64,000 nucleotides of DNA from Lentisphaeria bacterium. GTDB lineage: Bacteria > Verrucomicrobiota > Lentisphaeria > Victivallales > Victivallaceae. Position 1 is the stretch's first letter, and each line of letters starts with the position of its first letter. Where the stretch lies: assembly GCA_017456285.1 (NCBI GenBank), contig JAFTJQ010000032.1, positions 1 through 64,000 of the forward strand, read 5' to 3'. Made by a program: the position numbers and the translations under genes. Under the pieces are notes generated by a model. That model searched no databases. It was not told where the DNA came from and saw only the letters and a list, made by a program, of their open reading frames with translations. Shown in pieces: positions 52,027 to 60,562 of this stretch.

Positions 52027-52148
52027 TACTGCATATATAATAGCATAACTAACGAAAAATAACAATAGTCTTTTTGTAAAATAAAAAGTAATTTTATATT
52101 TATTGTATTTTTACAATATTCAACTTGATTTATCTTATATATGCAGTA
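52027..52148. promoter_or_regulatory. Inverted 14-bp boxes in the divergent AraC control region
   Basis: TACTGCATATATAA (52027-52040) recurs as its exact reverse complement TTATATATGCAGTA (52135-52148), about 94 nt apart. They lie between the divergent sugar operon and araC-type gene, where an AraC regulator normally binds, and could allow looping. The -10-like TATAAT of the minus strand promoter overlaps the left box. No ligand can be inferred. Confidence 0.65.
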
Positions 52149-52199
52149 TATTAAATAAAAGCAATATAATTTTTTGTATAGATATGAGGAATTTTGTAA

Positions 52200-53033
52200 A
52201 TGAAAAATATAGATTCATTCAACTATTTAAGACCCAATTCAGGAAATCTGCCGCTACTGCCATTGCCCTTCTATGCTTACTGCACCGGAATACATACTGC
52301 CACTCCGAATTACACTCAATATAATGCAGAAATTACGCCCTTTGTCGAATTATTATGGTGCGTAAAAGGGATTGGGGAAATTGAACTTTACGGTAGAAGA
52401 TACGAAATGCATCCTAATGATATATTTTTCTATCTTCCCTATGAAGCACATAATCGTAAAGCTCTTTCCCCCGAATGGCAAGTGCGGTGGCTCGCATTTG
52501 ACGGACCTTTCGCCGAAAGCATAATACTGGCCTACCGCTACGCAAGGCATCAAAAAGCCGCTATGCCTTACCCTGCCGAAACCTTTGGTGAAATTGAGAA
52601 GTTAATTGTGGACAATTCACCATTTGCCATGCGGAAATTATTATCCTTAATCTTATATGTCCTCGCATGTGCGGGGGGAACAGATTCAAGCAGTACCTAT
52701 ACGGGGCAATACTTTAAGCATGCACAACACTTGATTCATTCGCAAATAAGTGATCCTCTGCTTGACATTAATTCGCTCTGCGCTGCTCTTAAAATTTCAC
52801 GGGTAAAACTGACCAAAATTTTCAATGAATCAACCGGAGTCCCGCCGGGGAGATATATTTTAAACCGCCGCCTTGATCTTGCGCAGTCATTACTGACTGG
52901 TACAGATTTGCCCATATCGGAAATTGCTGAGCGATGTGGATTTAATAACCCCCAGACTTTTTTAAAATTTATTCAGCGATCATTAGGGGCATCTCCTTTG
53001 GAAATCAGAAAAATCAACAGAGTAAAATCCTGA
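52200..53033 (+). CDS. AraC-family transcriptional regulator
   Basis: A 277-residue regulator with an N-terminal cupin-like sugar-sensing domain (about 35-115, GEIELYGRRYEMHPNDIFFY) and a C-terminal pair of HTH motifs (SLCAALKISRVKLTKIFNES and PISEIAERCGFNNPQTFLKF). It is divergent from the sugar operon starting at 51981, with shared inverted boxes between them, so it likely activates that operon when its sugar is present. A GAGG lies 10 nt before the ATG. Confidence 0.93.
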   Translation: MKNIDSFNYLRPNSGNLPLLPLPFYAYCTGIHTATPNYTQYNAEITPFVELLWCVKGIGEIELYGRRYEMHPNDIFFYLPYEAHNRKALSPEWQVRWLAFDGPFAESIILAYRYARHQKAAMPYPAETFGEIEKLIVDNSPFAMRKLLSLILYVLACAGGTDSSSTYTGQYFKHAQHLIHSQISDPLLDINSLCAALKISRVKLTKIFNESTGVPPGRYILNRRLDLAQSLLTGTDLPISEIAERCGFNNPQTFLKFIQRSLGASPLEIRKINRVKS

Positions 53034-53068
53034 TAAATATTTAGATTAATCTGTATTTATTCATATTT

Positions 53069-53205
53069 TCAAAAAATCAGAGAATAACTGCCGCTTGCAA
53101 ATTTTTTGAAACTGCCGTCAGCCATTTTTACGTCAGCTGAAACTCCCGACGGAATTTCAAAATCATAGATTATTTTGCCATTTTCAGTAATTTTTTCTAT
53201 TTTTT
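53069..53205 (-). pseudogene. Decayed C-terminus of a GH78 alpha-L-rhamnosidase
   Basis: On the minus strand about 45 codons read KKIEKITENGKIIYDFEIPS, then GVSADVKMADGSFKKF and SGSYSLIF before TGA. The ENGKI...(E/D)FEIP.G..A.V...DG......SG.Y pattern is the usual C-terminal tail of GH78 proteins. Just upstream an in-frame TGA closes the frame, so the rest of the gene is lost. It points to a rhamnosidase gene once located here. Confidence 0.7.
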
Positions 53206-53207
53206 TT
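53176..53207. repeat. 32-nt exact repeat, second copy
   Basis: Identical to 33825-33856. Here it overlaps the GH78 remnant. Sharing an exact 32-nt piece with the edge of the accessory island suggests copying or rearrangement between the two sites. Confidence 0.8.
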
Positions 53208-53228
53208 CAGTTTTTCTCTGAAAACCGC

Positions 53229-53257
53229 TTGATTTTTACTTGAAAACATGCTAAAAT
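53229..53257 (+). promoter_or_regulatory. Promoter of the pseudopilin operon
   Basis: TTGATT (53229-53234) and TAAAAT (53252-53257) are 17 nt apart, 42 nt upstream of the ATG at 53300, whose RBS is GAGGTGAT. Confidence 0.5.
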
Positions 53258-53299
53258 ATGGGTGAAACTATCAGAGTATAATATTTTTGAGGTGATAAA

Positions 53300-53902
53300 A
53301 TGCGTAAATATGCTGAATTTACATTAGTTGAAATGCTTGCGGTTGTGGCAATTACTGCAATTGTGATTGCACTGTCAATCGGCGGATACAATATGGCGAT
53401 GAAGTCTTCACGGGAGGCGGCGACCAAGTCAACAATTCTCAAGCTCGAACTCGTGCTTAATGAACTTCATAAAAAATACGGCATTTTCCCCCCCGAAGTA
53501 AGCGGAGCAGGAATTCCCAACGGATATGCATACAATAATTCATCTAATCGTTATTTTATTATTGACCTCGATGACCGCAGTATCAATGGCTACACCCATT
53601 TGAATAATCACAGTTTAGCGAGATATATCTCTGATTTTGTGAAGATGATTGACCTTGAGGATATGAATGTTTTGCGAGAGGATAATTGCTACACATTGCT
53701 TGACGGCTGGGATCAGCCATTAGTTTACAGAACCCATGCAAATAAAATTAACCAAGGTGCATTTGATATTATTTCAGCAGGGAATGACCTGATTTTTAAC
53801 ATTGCGGACATTGCTACGGAAAAAGGAGGCGATTTGGATTATGACATTGATGACTTCCCAGAGGCAATTGATGATATTACGAACTTTAATTTGGACAAAT
53901 AA
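53300..53902 (+). CDS. Type II secretion pseudopilin, GspG-like (first)
   Basis: A 200-residue prepilin-like protein. The N-terminus YAEFTLVEMLAVVAITAIVI has Glu+5 after Phe+1, the substrate form for prepilin peptidase. LELVLNELHKKYGIFPPEVS and a DGWDQPLVYRT segment fit major pseudopilin G. This opens a six-gene operon of pseudopilins. No GspE, GspD or GspF is in the window, so the rest of the machinery must be elsewhere. Confidence 0.85.
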   Translation: MRKYAEFTLVEMLAVVAITAIVIALSIGGYNMAMKSSREAATKSTILKLELVLNELHKKYGIFPPEVSGAGIPNGYAYNNSSNRYFIIDLDDRSINGYTHLNNHSLARYISDFVKMIDLEDMNVLREDNCYTLLDGWDQPLVYRTHANKINQGAFDIISAGNDLIFNIADIATEKGGDLDYDIDDFPEAIDDITNFNLDK

Positions 53903-53919
53903 CCCATAAGGAGGTAGAT

Positions 53920-54591
53920 ATGAAAAAATTTAACTTTACTTTAACTGAACTTTTAACCGTAATTGCAATTATTGCGATTTTGGCAGGCTTGCTGCTCCCG
54001 GCAGTTAACAAGGCTCGACTCAAAGCTCGTGAAACCCAAGCCCGTGCCGATATTCAAGCACTCAAAACTGCAATTGTTTCAATGAAAACTACTTATGGCA
54101 AAATGGCTTCAAATGATTTCTTCAGCGGTGTAACATCAGGCACTTATGCTACATCGAACTTTTCTGCCAGCGGCACACACCACCAGTGGAAATTCGGGGG
54201 CAAAGACGGTCAAACAAGCAACACCGATGCTTATGTTGCTTACATGCGTGAATTAATTGGTTTCAACACTACAATTAACCGCAAAAGAACTTCTTTCATG
54301 GAAGTACCGTCAAATTTCGCAGGTGCTTCGACTGAAGCAAATAGAAAATTGATGATCGACCCGTGGGGCAAACAATATGTCATCGCTATTTATAACTACG
54401 AAAATGCCGATGCCGACGGTCGCAGATTCCCGAGAATGCGTATTCCGTCATACAATCACGCCACTGACTCAAATGTGGCAGCTCGTGAATTTTTCGGAGA
54501 TCTCTTCATCTATTCAAAAGGTGTAGATACTAAAGACAATAGTGACACTAACGGCACCAATAAAGATAATATTATCAGTTGGAAAGAATAG
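53920..54591 (+). CDS. Type II secretion pseudopilin, GspG-like (second)
   Basis: A 223-residue protein starting [20 protein letters not shown] with the standard prepilin helix, then DIQALKTAIVSMKTTYGKM and IDPWGKQYVIAIYNY, the DPWGxxY motif of GspG. It starts 17 nt after the first GspG-like gene with AAGGAGG as RBS, so the two are likely co-assembled. It ends with TAG. Confidence 0.88.
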   Translation: MKKFNFTLTELLTVIAIIAILAGLLLPAVNKARLKARETQARADIQALKTAIVSMKTTYGKMASNDFFSGVTSGTYATSNFSASGTHHQWKFGGKDGQTSNTDAYVAYMRELIGFNTTINRKRTSFMEVPSNFAGASTEANRKLMIDPWGKQYVIAIYNYENADADGRRFPRMRIPSYNHATDSNVAAREFFGDLFIYSKGVDTKDNSDTNGTNKDNIISWKE

Positions 54592-54620
54592 AGTTAAAAA
54601 AATTATTTTGTGAGGTGAAA

Positions 54621-55289
54621 ATGAGAAAATCTTGCAAAAAATCGAAGTTTACTTTAATTGAAATGCTTGCGGTAATTGCGATCATCGGAGTTCTGCTTAC
54701 CGTTGTTCTCCCCGGTTTTCTTCGGGCGATGAAGGGCAATGAACTTGTGCGTGCAGGTCAGACTTTAAGTGCGGCTTTGCAGAAAGCCCGTGCAGAAGCA
54801 ATTATCTCGAGAAGAACCGCCAGTGTAATTTTTTACGAAGATCGGACTCGCCAGTATATCGGAGTTCGTTATTACAGCCAAAGTGAACATACTGAACTTA
54901 TTAAATGGTATGAACTCGACAAAGATATAAAAATTGCCCGAGTTTTCAGCCAGGGAACTGACCCGTTTTTTAATTACGATACAAATGGGATAAAAACAAC
55001 TGAGAGAAGTTGGCTTGAGCCATACCGCTTCAGCGGCTCTACCAACAGCAGTTTTGCCGCTCTGGCAACTGAGACTATCACATGGAAGCGGCAAAGCAGC
55101 GGAGTAACCATGAGAGTTTTGAGCTTCAACTCAAGCGGAAAAGTAATAGCGGCAAGCAGCAACAACAATTTGTATTTCGGAATTGTAAATAAAATTGAAA
55201 TCCCTGCAAGCGGGTCAACAACTCCGATAGAGTCTGCTAAATTGGAACTTAACTACTTTACAGGAGAAGTGAGATGGCTGCAAAATTAA
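54621..55289 (+). CDS. Type II secretion pseudopilin, GspH-like
   Basis: A 222-residue minor pseudopilin. KKSKFTLIEMLAVIAIIGVL is followed by LRAMKGNELVRAGQTLSAALQKARAEAIISR, the GspH/FimT pattern, then a beta-rich domain. The start at 54621 is chosen because GAGGTGAAA lies just upstream and it puts the cleavage site correctly; the in-frame ATG at 54579 overlaps the previous gene. The end overlaps the next gene by 16 nt. Confidence 0.85.
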   Translation: MRKSCKKSKFTLIEMLAVIAIIGVLLTVVLPGFLRAMKGNELVRAGQTLSAALQKARAEAIISRRTASVIFYEDRTRQYIGVRYYSQSEHTELIKWYELDKDIKIARVFSQGTDPFFNYDTNGIKTTERSWLEPYRFSGSTNSSFAALATETITWKRQSSGVTMRVLSFNSSGKVIAASSNNNLYFGIVNKIEIPASGSTTPIESAKLELNYFTGEVRWLQN

Positions 55290-56002
55290 GAAAATTTAAC
55301 TTTAATATGGTGGAAATCGCCGTTGCAATTGCGGTCGTTGCTTTCGGTATCGCTGCGATTATGGGAGTTTTTCCGACGATTTTGAAGCAGGGGAAAAGAG
55401 CTTCAGAGAGCGACAAAACTGCCGATGTGGTATCGCTTGTAAAGGCTTTCGTCGATGCTGAATACAGTGCCGCTACACCACAAAACCGCCCCGTATTTGA
55501 CGCTTCAGGGAATCCGGTAATTGACCCCAATACAGGTTTACAGCAACTAACAACCATTAATGCATGGCAGAGTTTCTATGATTTATTCAGAGACAGCCAT
55601 ACAGATAATGGCACTCCTGACGAAAAAACCAAAGCAATTGATATTGAAAGAGCCGACCAATTCGCTCCGATAATTTTTGAAAATGCAGACGGTGCGGCAA
55701 TGATTCACGAAGATGAGTTATTTTACGCTCCATTCAGAGTCAGCTACTACAAGGGAATTTACAATGCTTCAAATTCCATCGTCGAAAACAGCAACAAGCA
55801 ATTGCTTGCATCCTATGATGTCAGCGTTTGGAAAGAACCGATTGCAAACTTGAATATCAATGGTAACTTCCTCGAAGAGGGCGAGGAATATAATGGTTAT
55901 GCCCCGGGGTTAACGGTTGTAATCAGAGTTGCCAGTCCTGCCGGTGTGGATGAGGAATTACAGGAAGTAAGTTACTACAAATTTGACTACATGAGGAAAT
56001 AA
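55274..56002 (+). CDS. Minor pseudopilin, GspI/PilV-like
   Basis: A 242-residue protein starting RKFNFNMVEIAVAIAVVAFG, prepilin form with Glu+5. IAAIMGVFPTILKQGKRASESDKTADVV is typical of the GspI/PilV-like minor pseudopilins seen in PVC genomes. It overlaps the end of the GspH-like gene, indicating coupled translation. Confidence 0.82.
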   Translation: MAAKLRKFNFNMVEIAVAIAVVAFGIAAIMGVFPTILKQGKRASESDKTADVVSLVKAFVDAEYSAATPQNRPVFDASGNPVIDPNTGLQQLTTINAWQSFYDLFRDSHTDNGTPDEKTKAIDIERADQFAPIIFENADGAAMIHEDELFYAPFRVSYYKGIYNASNSIVENSNKQLLASYDVSVWKEPIANLNINGNFLEEGEEYNGYAPGLTVVIRVASPAGVDEELQEVSYYKFDYMRK

Positions 56003-56040
56003 AAATTAGTAGTTTCTTAATAACAGGAGCTTGAAGTATT

Positions 56041-56763
56041 ATGAAAAAAATTAGATATAATTTCAGCTTGATAGAGCTTTTAGCGGCGTCAGCGATTTTT
56101 GCGATCCTGATGGTCGTAACTATGAGTATATTCAGTTTATCCATGGACGTACTCTCCAAAAATGTCAGCAACAGCAAAATCAGTGCAAGCACCAAAATTG
56201 CACTTGATTACATTGAGGATATGTTAAAAAATTCCTATCGTGAGGATCTATTCAGTGATAGTGCCAAAGACTCTCATCTGCGTGGCGGAGAATTATTCAC
56301 GTCTTCAAATAATTCAATTGAATTTGCTTCAACAGCGGCGCCCGATTATCTGGCATTTAGAAGCATTGCCTCATTTGAAGCTAAAGAGTTGAATGAAGCA
56401 CGTTACGGTCTATTCGGAATTGCTTTGAATAAGCAGGAAAATTCACAGAATTACGGAAACTTGCTGGTGGTTTTTGATGTCGGTAATGACGGAATTGCCA
56501 ATGACAGCAGCAACTGGGCAGCCTACGAGACTAACTATACTACTTTGCTTAATAATGTTACTCGCTTCAGCATCACTGCCTACGACAATGAATTCGGCAC
56601 CAACGACTTGGATGCCACAAATATTAAATATTTACAGATAAACTTGGAAACCCTTGCCCCTGAAGACTTTGAAATTTGGCGAAACATGAATACAGGAGGG
56701 GCAAAAAACGACTTTTATAATGAAAAAGCATTTGTTTTTTCCAGAATCGTAACACTGCCGTAG
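56041..56763 (+). CDS. Minor pseudopilin, GspJ/PilW-like
   Basis: A 240-residue prepilin-like protein, NFSLIELLAASAIFAILMVV, with a following helix and beta domain resembling GspJ. It ends at TAG, and the 470-nt gap to the next gene is filled by a repeat. RBS weak. Confidence 0.82.
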   Translation: MKKIRYNFSLIELLAASAIFAILMVVTMSIFSLSMDVLSKNVSNSKISASTKIALDYIEDMLKNSYREDLFSDSAKDSHLRGGELFTSSNNSIEFASTAAPDYLAFRSIASFEAKELNEARYGLFGIALNKQENSQNYGNLLVVFDVGNDGIANDSSNWAAYETNYTTLLNNVTRFSITAYDNEFGTNDLDATNIKYLQINLETLAPEDFEIWRNMNTGGAKNDFYNEKAFVFSRIVTLP

Positions 56764-57236
56764 AGAAATTAATCCTCCTTCGCCAAAGGCTATGGAGGAT
56801 AGCGAAATTAAGAATTAAGAATGCATCCTCCGTCGCTAAAAGCTATGGAGGACAGTGGAATTAAGAATTATGGGTGGTGTCGCTTGGATAGCGACTTAAG
56901 GATATAGCGTGCTTCGCACTTACAACTGGATCCTTCGGGGCTTTGCCCCTCTGGATGACGGCAGTTGAACATGCCACGGGGGCAATGACGAGCCGAACTC
57001 GTCATTCAGAGGAACGCAAGTTCCGAAGAATCCAGAGAAAAACCCGTGGGTGGGTGCAGGGAAATAAGGTGTGGAGCTTTTTGCTCCACGAAAAATATGC
57101 TGGATGCTTCGCATGGCATAACGCCACGCTCTGCATGACGTAGGTGTGCGATGCCACGGGGGCAATGACGAGCCGAACTCGTCATGAGAGAGGAGTGAAA
57201 CGACGAAGAATCCAGAAAAAAAGGAAAGGATTTAAT
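56764..57236 (+). repeat. Repeat block B, upstream of the GspK-like gene
   Basis: No gene. The block contains sequences that recur inverted at 60298-60562: 57101-57140 equals the reverse complement of 60401-60440 over 40 nt, and 56901-56931 equals that of 60436-60466 over 31 nt. Within it an exact 35-nt unit occurs twice (56971-57005 and 57151-57185). The phrase CGTCAT..GA..GAA...GAATCCAG recalls repeats common between genes in many bacteria. The RBS of the next gene (AAGGAAAGG) follows at its end. Confidence 0.8.
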
Positions 57237-59558
57237 ATGAAAAAGACAAACATTAGAGAGCGTGGGTCAGCAGTGATTCTGGCACTGGCACTGCTGTCAC
57301 TGATGATGATACTTATTATGAGTTTTGTTACTAATGCACTGCTCGACAGCCGTGTAGCAGAGACAAAAAAACAATTGCACAATGTTCAGAATATCAGCGA
57401 TATGGCACTTAACCGTGCTTTGATGAGTCTGAAATATTGTGTTGCTAATAATATCAATACTCCGTACCCGATTGACCGCTTCAATAACTTCGTAAGTTGG
57501 GTGGAAAATGATCAACTGCCATCTCCTTTAGATAGCGAAAATCCAACTGATGATGACGGTTATATTGAAGTTCACAGCACCTCTCACAGCGATACTGAAA
57601 CTGCCGCATTGAAACGTTCTTACGGCGGTCTCAAAGGCGCAATGGATACCAAATTATTCCCCAATAGCGATGATATTTTTCTCTATCGCTATCCGACAAA
57701 TCGTAATGCTCTCGATGATGCAAATGAAACTTGGGTTGCTAATGCAGGCAGATCATTCATTGAACAGCCCAGATGGGTATATTTGCAGGATGACAACAAT
57801 AACGACATCGGTCGCTTTGCATACGCGGTTTTGCCTGATAAGGGGCAAGTCAATGCGGCAATGATTATGGATAGTCCCGCAACTTTGCCCGAAAGAAAAG
57901 GTAAATCTATTGACTTTGACATTACAAATTTGCTCAATAATGAATATGATTTTTTTAATTCAACTCAAACTGATTTTGAAAGCATCAACGGTTTGAAACT
58001 CAGTCAAAAAAGCGGTGCTACTGTCATTGACGACCAATTGCGTACTCTCACAAATTCAAGCAAATTAATTGATGCAGCAATGTTTGTTGGAGAACTTGCA
58101 AATGGAGATTTTAATAATAACTCTGATAAAAACAAGGATATTAATGCTCTTTACCAAAAAATGACTTTCAATTTGGCAGGTTATCCGAGCGACAGGCAAC
58201 CTGCCGACGGCACTGATAGAATTAATTTGAATAATCAGACTTTTTGGAACGGCACAGATATTGATGGCATAAAAACTGCTATCCCCTATTTGGGAAATAT
58301 CGGCGTTGCGACTAATAACTTTGCCGGGACTGATCCTGCTGCAACTTTCCGCAATCAAGTTACGGCAAATATGAAAGATTTCCTTGACGATAATGATGAT
58401 ATTACAAGTGATGATGATATACCTGCAGGTTCTTGGACTTTAGATACTGCCCCCTCTTACACCGGAAATGAGAAAACTCCGTATATTTCTGAATTTGCCT
58501 TGAATTTGCGTGCTGCACCTGAAATGAACGGAACAAAAACTAAAATTAATTTAACTCTGAATCCTCAAATTAAATTGGTGGATTTGTATGGTTCTGATAT
58601 TGCAACTCAATTACAATTCAAAATTGACAGCGTAAGAGGAAAATTTAAAGTAACCAAATATCAGGCAACTTTCAATGTGCCGTATAACTACAAGGATATA
58701 AATGATGATACTCAAATGGGTACGGCATCTATTGCTATTAATTTGGATGATGATAGTGTTCCTGAGGCTTTACGTTTTGACTTTAAAAATACTTCAGACG
58801 GAAACATTATTGAATTTAATTTGCCGTCTGCCGGGGAATACAATTCAACAACTTTTGATGATTTGAACTCACCTAAATCTAAAACATGGACAGAAAAAAA
58901 TTCAGGTAGTACAGACAAAATAACTTATTACCAAAATGCAATTTCTTTCAATGATACAACCGTCAATGAAGCAACTCTATCTACCGATACTGCCGTATGG
59001 ACGGATACTTATGTAATTGATAAAATAAAAGAGGCATTTAACTTATGGACTCCGCCTGCAGGGCAGAGCGCTCCGGAATTAGAATCTTCTTTTACCCCGA
59101 CCTTGAAAAGTATTGATAAAATTTTACAAATTGATAGTGTCTGTGAAGTAAAAATGGGAAATATGTTGTTAACTGACACCACAAATTCAAGAAATATCGA
59201 TTATGTAAATTTTAATGCGAATGAGATTACTCAAAATCCCAATCCTGACGATGCAGGAGATTTAACCGCACTCAGTTTTTTAACCAATAGCGGAACTGAT
59301 GATAGCGGAACTTATACAATGTGTCTCGCCCATATCAATGCAGACCCCAGAGCGAATTTGAATGCGAAAGATTGGGAACGAAGAACCGAAACTGGAAATG
59401 GTGCTGTTAATTTAAGTACAAATTCAAATACCCCAAATTTTGAAAACATGCTTAAATCAATGAAATATCTGGGAATTGTTGAGAGATTTAATAATCCTGA
59501 TGTCAATACCCCGATTAAATTTAGCACTTTGGCAGGAATTTCTCGCGGCGAAGCATAG
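57237..59558 (+). CDS. Very large GspK/PilX-like pseudopilin, ends at an in-frame TAG
   Basis: The N-terminus RERGSAVILALALLSLMMIL and a following helix (RVAETKKQLHNVQNISDMAL) are of the PilX/GspK type. 773 codons are read before TAG at 59556-59558, followed in the same frame by 227 more codons and TAA at 60242. The start at 57237 is chosen because AAGGAAAGG precedes it and upstream in-frame codons belong to the repeat. GspK is normally about 300 residues; this size is unusual and the middle is not recognised. It caps the pseudopilin operon. Confidence 0.75.
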   Translation: MKKTNIRERGSAVILALALLSLMMILIMSFVTNALLDSRVAETKKQLHNVQNISDMALNRALMSLKYCVANNINTPYPIDRFNNFVSWVENDQLPSPLDSENPTDDDGYIEVHSTSHSDTETAALKRSYGGLKGAMDTKLFPNSDDIFLYRYPTNRNALDDANETWVANAGRSFIEQPRWVYLQDDNNNDIGRFAYAVLPDKGQVNAAMIMDSPATLPERKGKSIDFDITNLLNNEYDFFNSTQTDFESINGLKLSQKSGATVIDDQLRTLTNSSKLIDAAMFVGELANGDFNNNSDKNKDINALYQKMTFNLAGYPSDRQPADGTDRINLNNQTFWNGTDIDGIKTAIPYLGNIGVATNNFAGTDPAATFRNQVTANMKDFLDDNDDITSDDDIPAGSWTLDTAPSYTGNEKTPYISEFALNLRAAPEMNGTKTKINLTLNPQIKLVDLYGSDIATQLQFKIDSVRGKFKVTKYQATFNVPYNYKDINDDTQMGTASIAINLDDDSVPEALRFDFKNTSDGNIIEFNLPSAGEYNSTTFDDLNSPKSKTWTEKNSGSTDKITYYQNAISFNDTTVNEATLSTDTAVWTDTYVIDKIKEAFNLWTPPAGQSAPELESSFTPTLKSIDKILQIDSVCEVKMGNMLLTDTTNSRNIDYVNFNANEITQNPNPDDAGDLTALSFLTNSGTDDSGTYTMCLAHINADPRANLNAKDWERRTETGNGAVNLSTNSNTPNFENMLKSMKYLGIVERFNNPDVNTPIKFSTLAGISRGEA

Positions 59559-60242
59559 AAAACTTTGAATATCATCAAAGCTTCAACTGCGAATAATCCA
59601 ACTTTTGCTGACGGTGATGCCAAAATTTTGGATAAGCTTGATATTGAAACTGCCGATAATGACCCATTGAGCGATAGTTTCTACAAGGTCAATGCCAATA
59701 CCGCTGCTCCCGATATTTGGAAAGGCTTATTAACTGACTTGAAGTTCTATGATGCAAATGCTATCGGCGGAGAGTCAAGCAATCCCGATGAGGCGATTTT
59801 TGACGGAACTTTCGATGAAGATCATCTGATTTTAGGCAATGGCGGTATTACGGGAATTGTCGGCAATCTGGTTAGCAACAAAGATGATACAGAATGGCAA
59901 TTACGCAATCGAGGCGACGTATTGAGAGTTATTACTGAAACTTGGAATGAATTGTATAGTTCAGATAAACTTTACGGTGATGACAATAATATCTCAATTG
60001 AAAACCTTGATAATGACCAGAAAAAACGTCTTTACGGTTTGGTTGACAACTTAATTCCGATTGTTAAAGTCGAAAAATTCCCCGAAGAGTTCCAGATTTT
60101 GATTGTCGCCCAGAGTTTGAATCCGAATTCATTGGCGGCAGATGTTGTTGACAAAATAACTGCCGAGGAGAAAATTTTGGTAACTGTCAGACGTAACGGC
60201 GATAACTTCACTATAGTCAAAAAAGAGAAGATGCTGTACTAA
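59559..60242 (+). CDS. In-frame continuation of the GspK-like gene after TAG
   Basis: 227 codons in the same frame directly after the TAG at 59556. The sequence (KTLNIIKAS...SFYKVNANTAAPDIWKGLL...) looks like real coding DNA: it keeps a GspK-like FYKVNANTA segment, has normal codon use and a good terminator after the stop. No RBS or ATG is near its start, so it needs readthrough or a recent nonsense mutation to be explained. It is probably the C-terminal part of the same protein. Confidence 0.6.
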   Translation, partial: KTLNIIKASTANNPTFADGDAKILDKLDIETADNDPLSDSFYKVNANTAAPDIWKGLLTDLKFYDANAIGGESSNPDEAIFDGTFDEDHLILGNGGITGIVGNLVSNKDDTEWQLRNRGDVLRVITETWNELYSSDKLYGDDNNISIENLDNDQKKRLYGLVDNLIPIVKVEKFPEEFQILIVAQSLNPNSLAADVVDKITAEEKILVTVRRNGDNFTIVKKEKMLY

Positions 60243-60265
60243 ATAAATTAGAAATTACAAATTGT

Positions 60266-60297
60266 GTGGCACGAATTTATTTCGTGCCACTTTTTTT
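60266..60297 (+). terminator. Strong intrinsic terminator of the pseudopilin operon
   Basis: A perfect 10-bp stem GTGGCACGAA (60266-60275) with TTCGTGCCAC (60281-60290), 5-nt loop and seven T. Confidence 0.9.
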
Positions 60298-60562
60298 ATA
60301 GCGTGTCTTGCGACACTTATACTGGATTGCTCGGACAGCTCTCGCTCCTCTCTCATGACGAGTTGGGCTTGTCATTGCCCCCCGTGGTATCGCACACCTG
60401 CGTCATGCAGAGCGTGGCGTTATGCCATGCGAAGCATCCAGTTGTAAGTGCGAAGCACGCTATATCCTCAAGTCGCTATTCAAGCGACACCACCCATAAT
60501 TCTTAATTTCACTGTCCTCCATAGCCTTTGGCGACGGAGGATGCATTCTTAATTCTTAATTT
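60298..60562 (-). repeat. Repeat block C, downstream of the GspK-like gene
   Basis: Inverted partner of block B. It contains the 40-nt and 31-nt exact inverted matches, the TCCTCCATAGCCTTTGGCG phrase and ATGCATTCTTAATTCTTAAT. Short open frames here are repeat translations and not genes. Confidence 0.8.

Noticed and set aside
57144-57236. Upstream in-frame start for the GspK-like gene adding 31 residues
   Set aside because: The added residues come from repeat block B, and the ATG at 57237 has the only good RBS and the expected PilX/GspK N-terminus.
60264-60506. Open frames of 61 and 80 codons in repeat block C
   Set aside because: They are translations of the repeat unit, start after the operon terminator, and have no RBS; the same reading appears in block B by repeat similarity.
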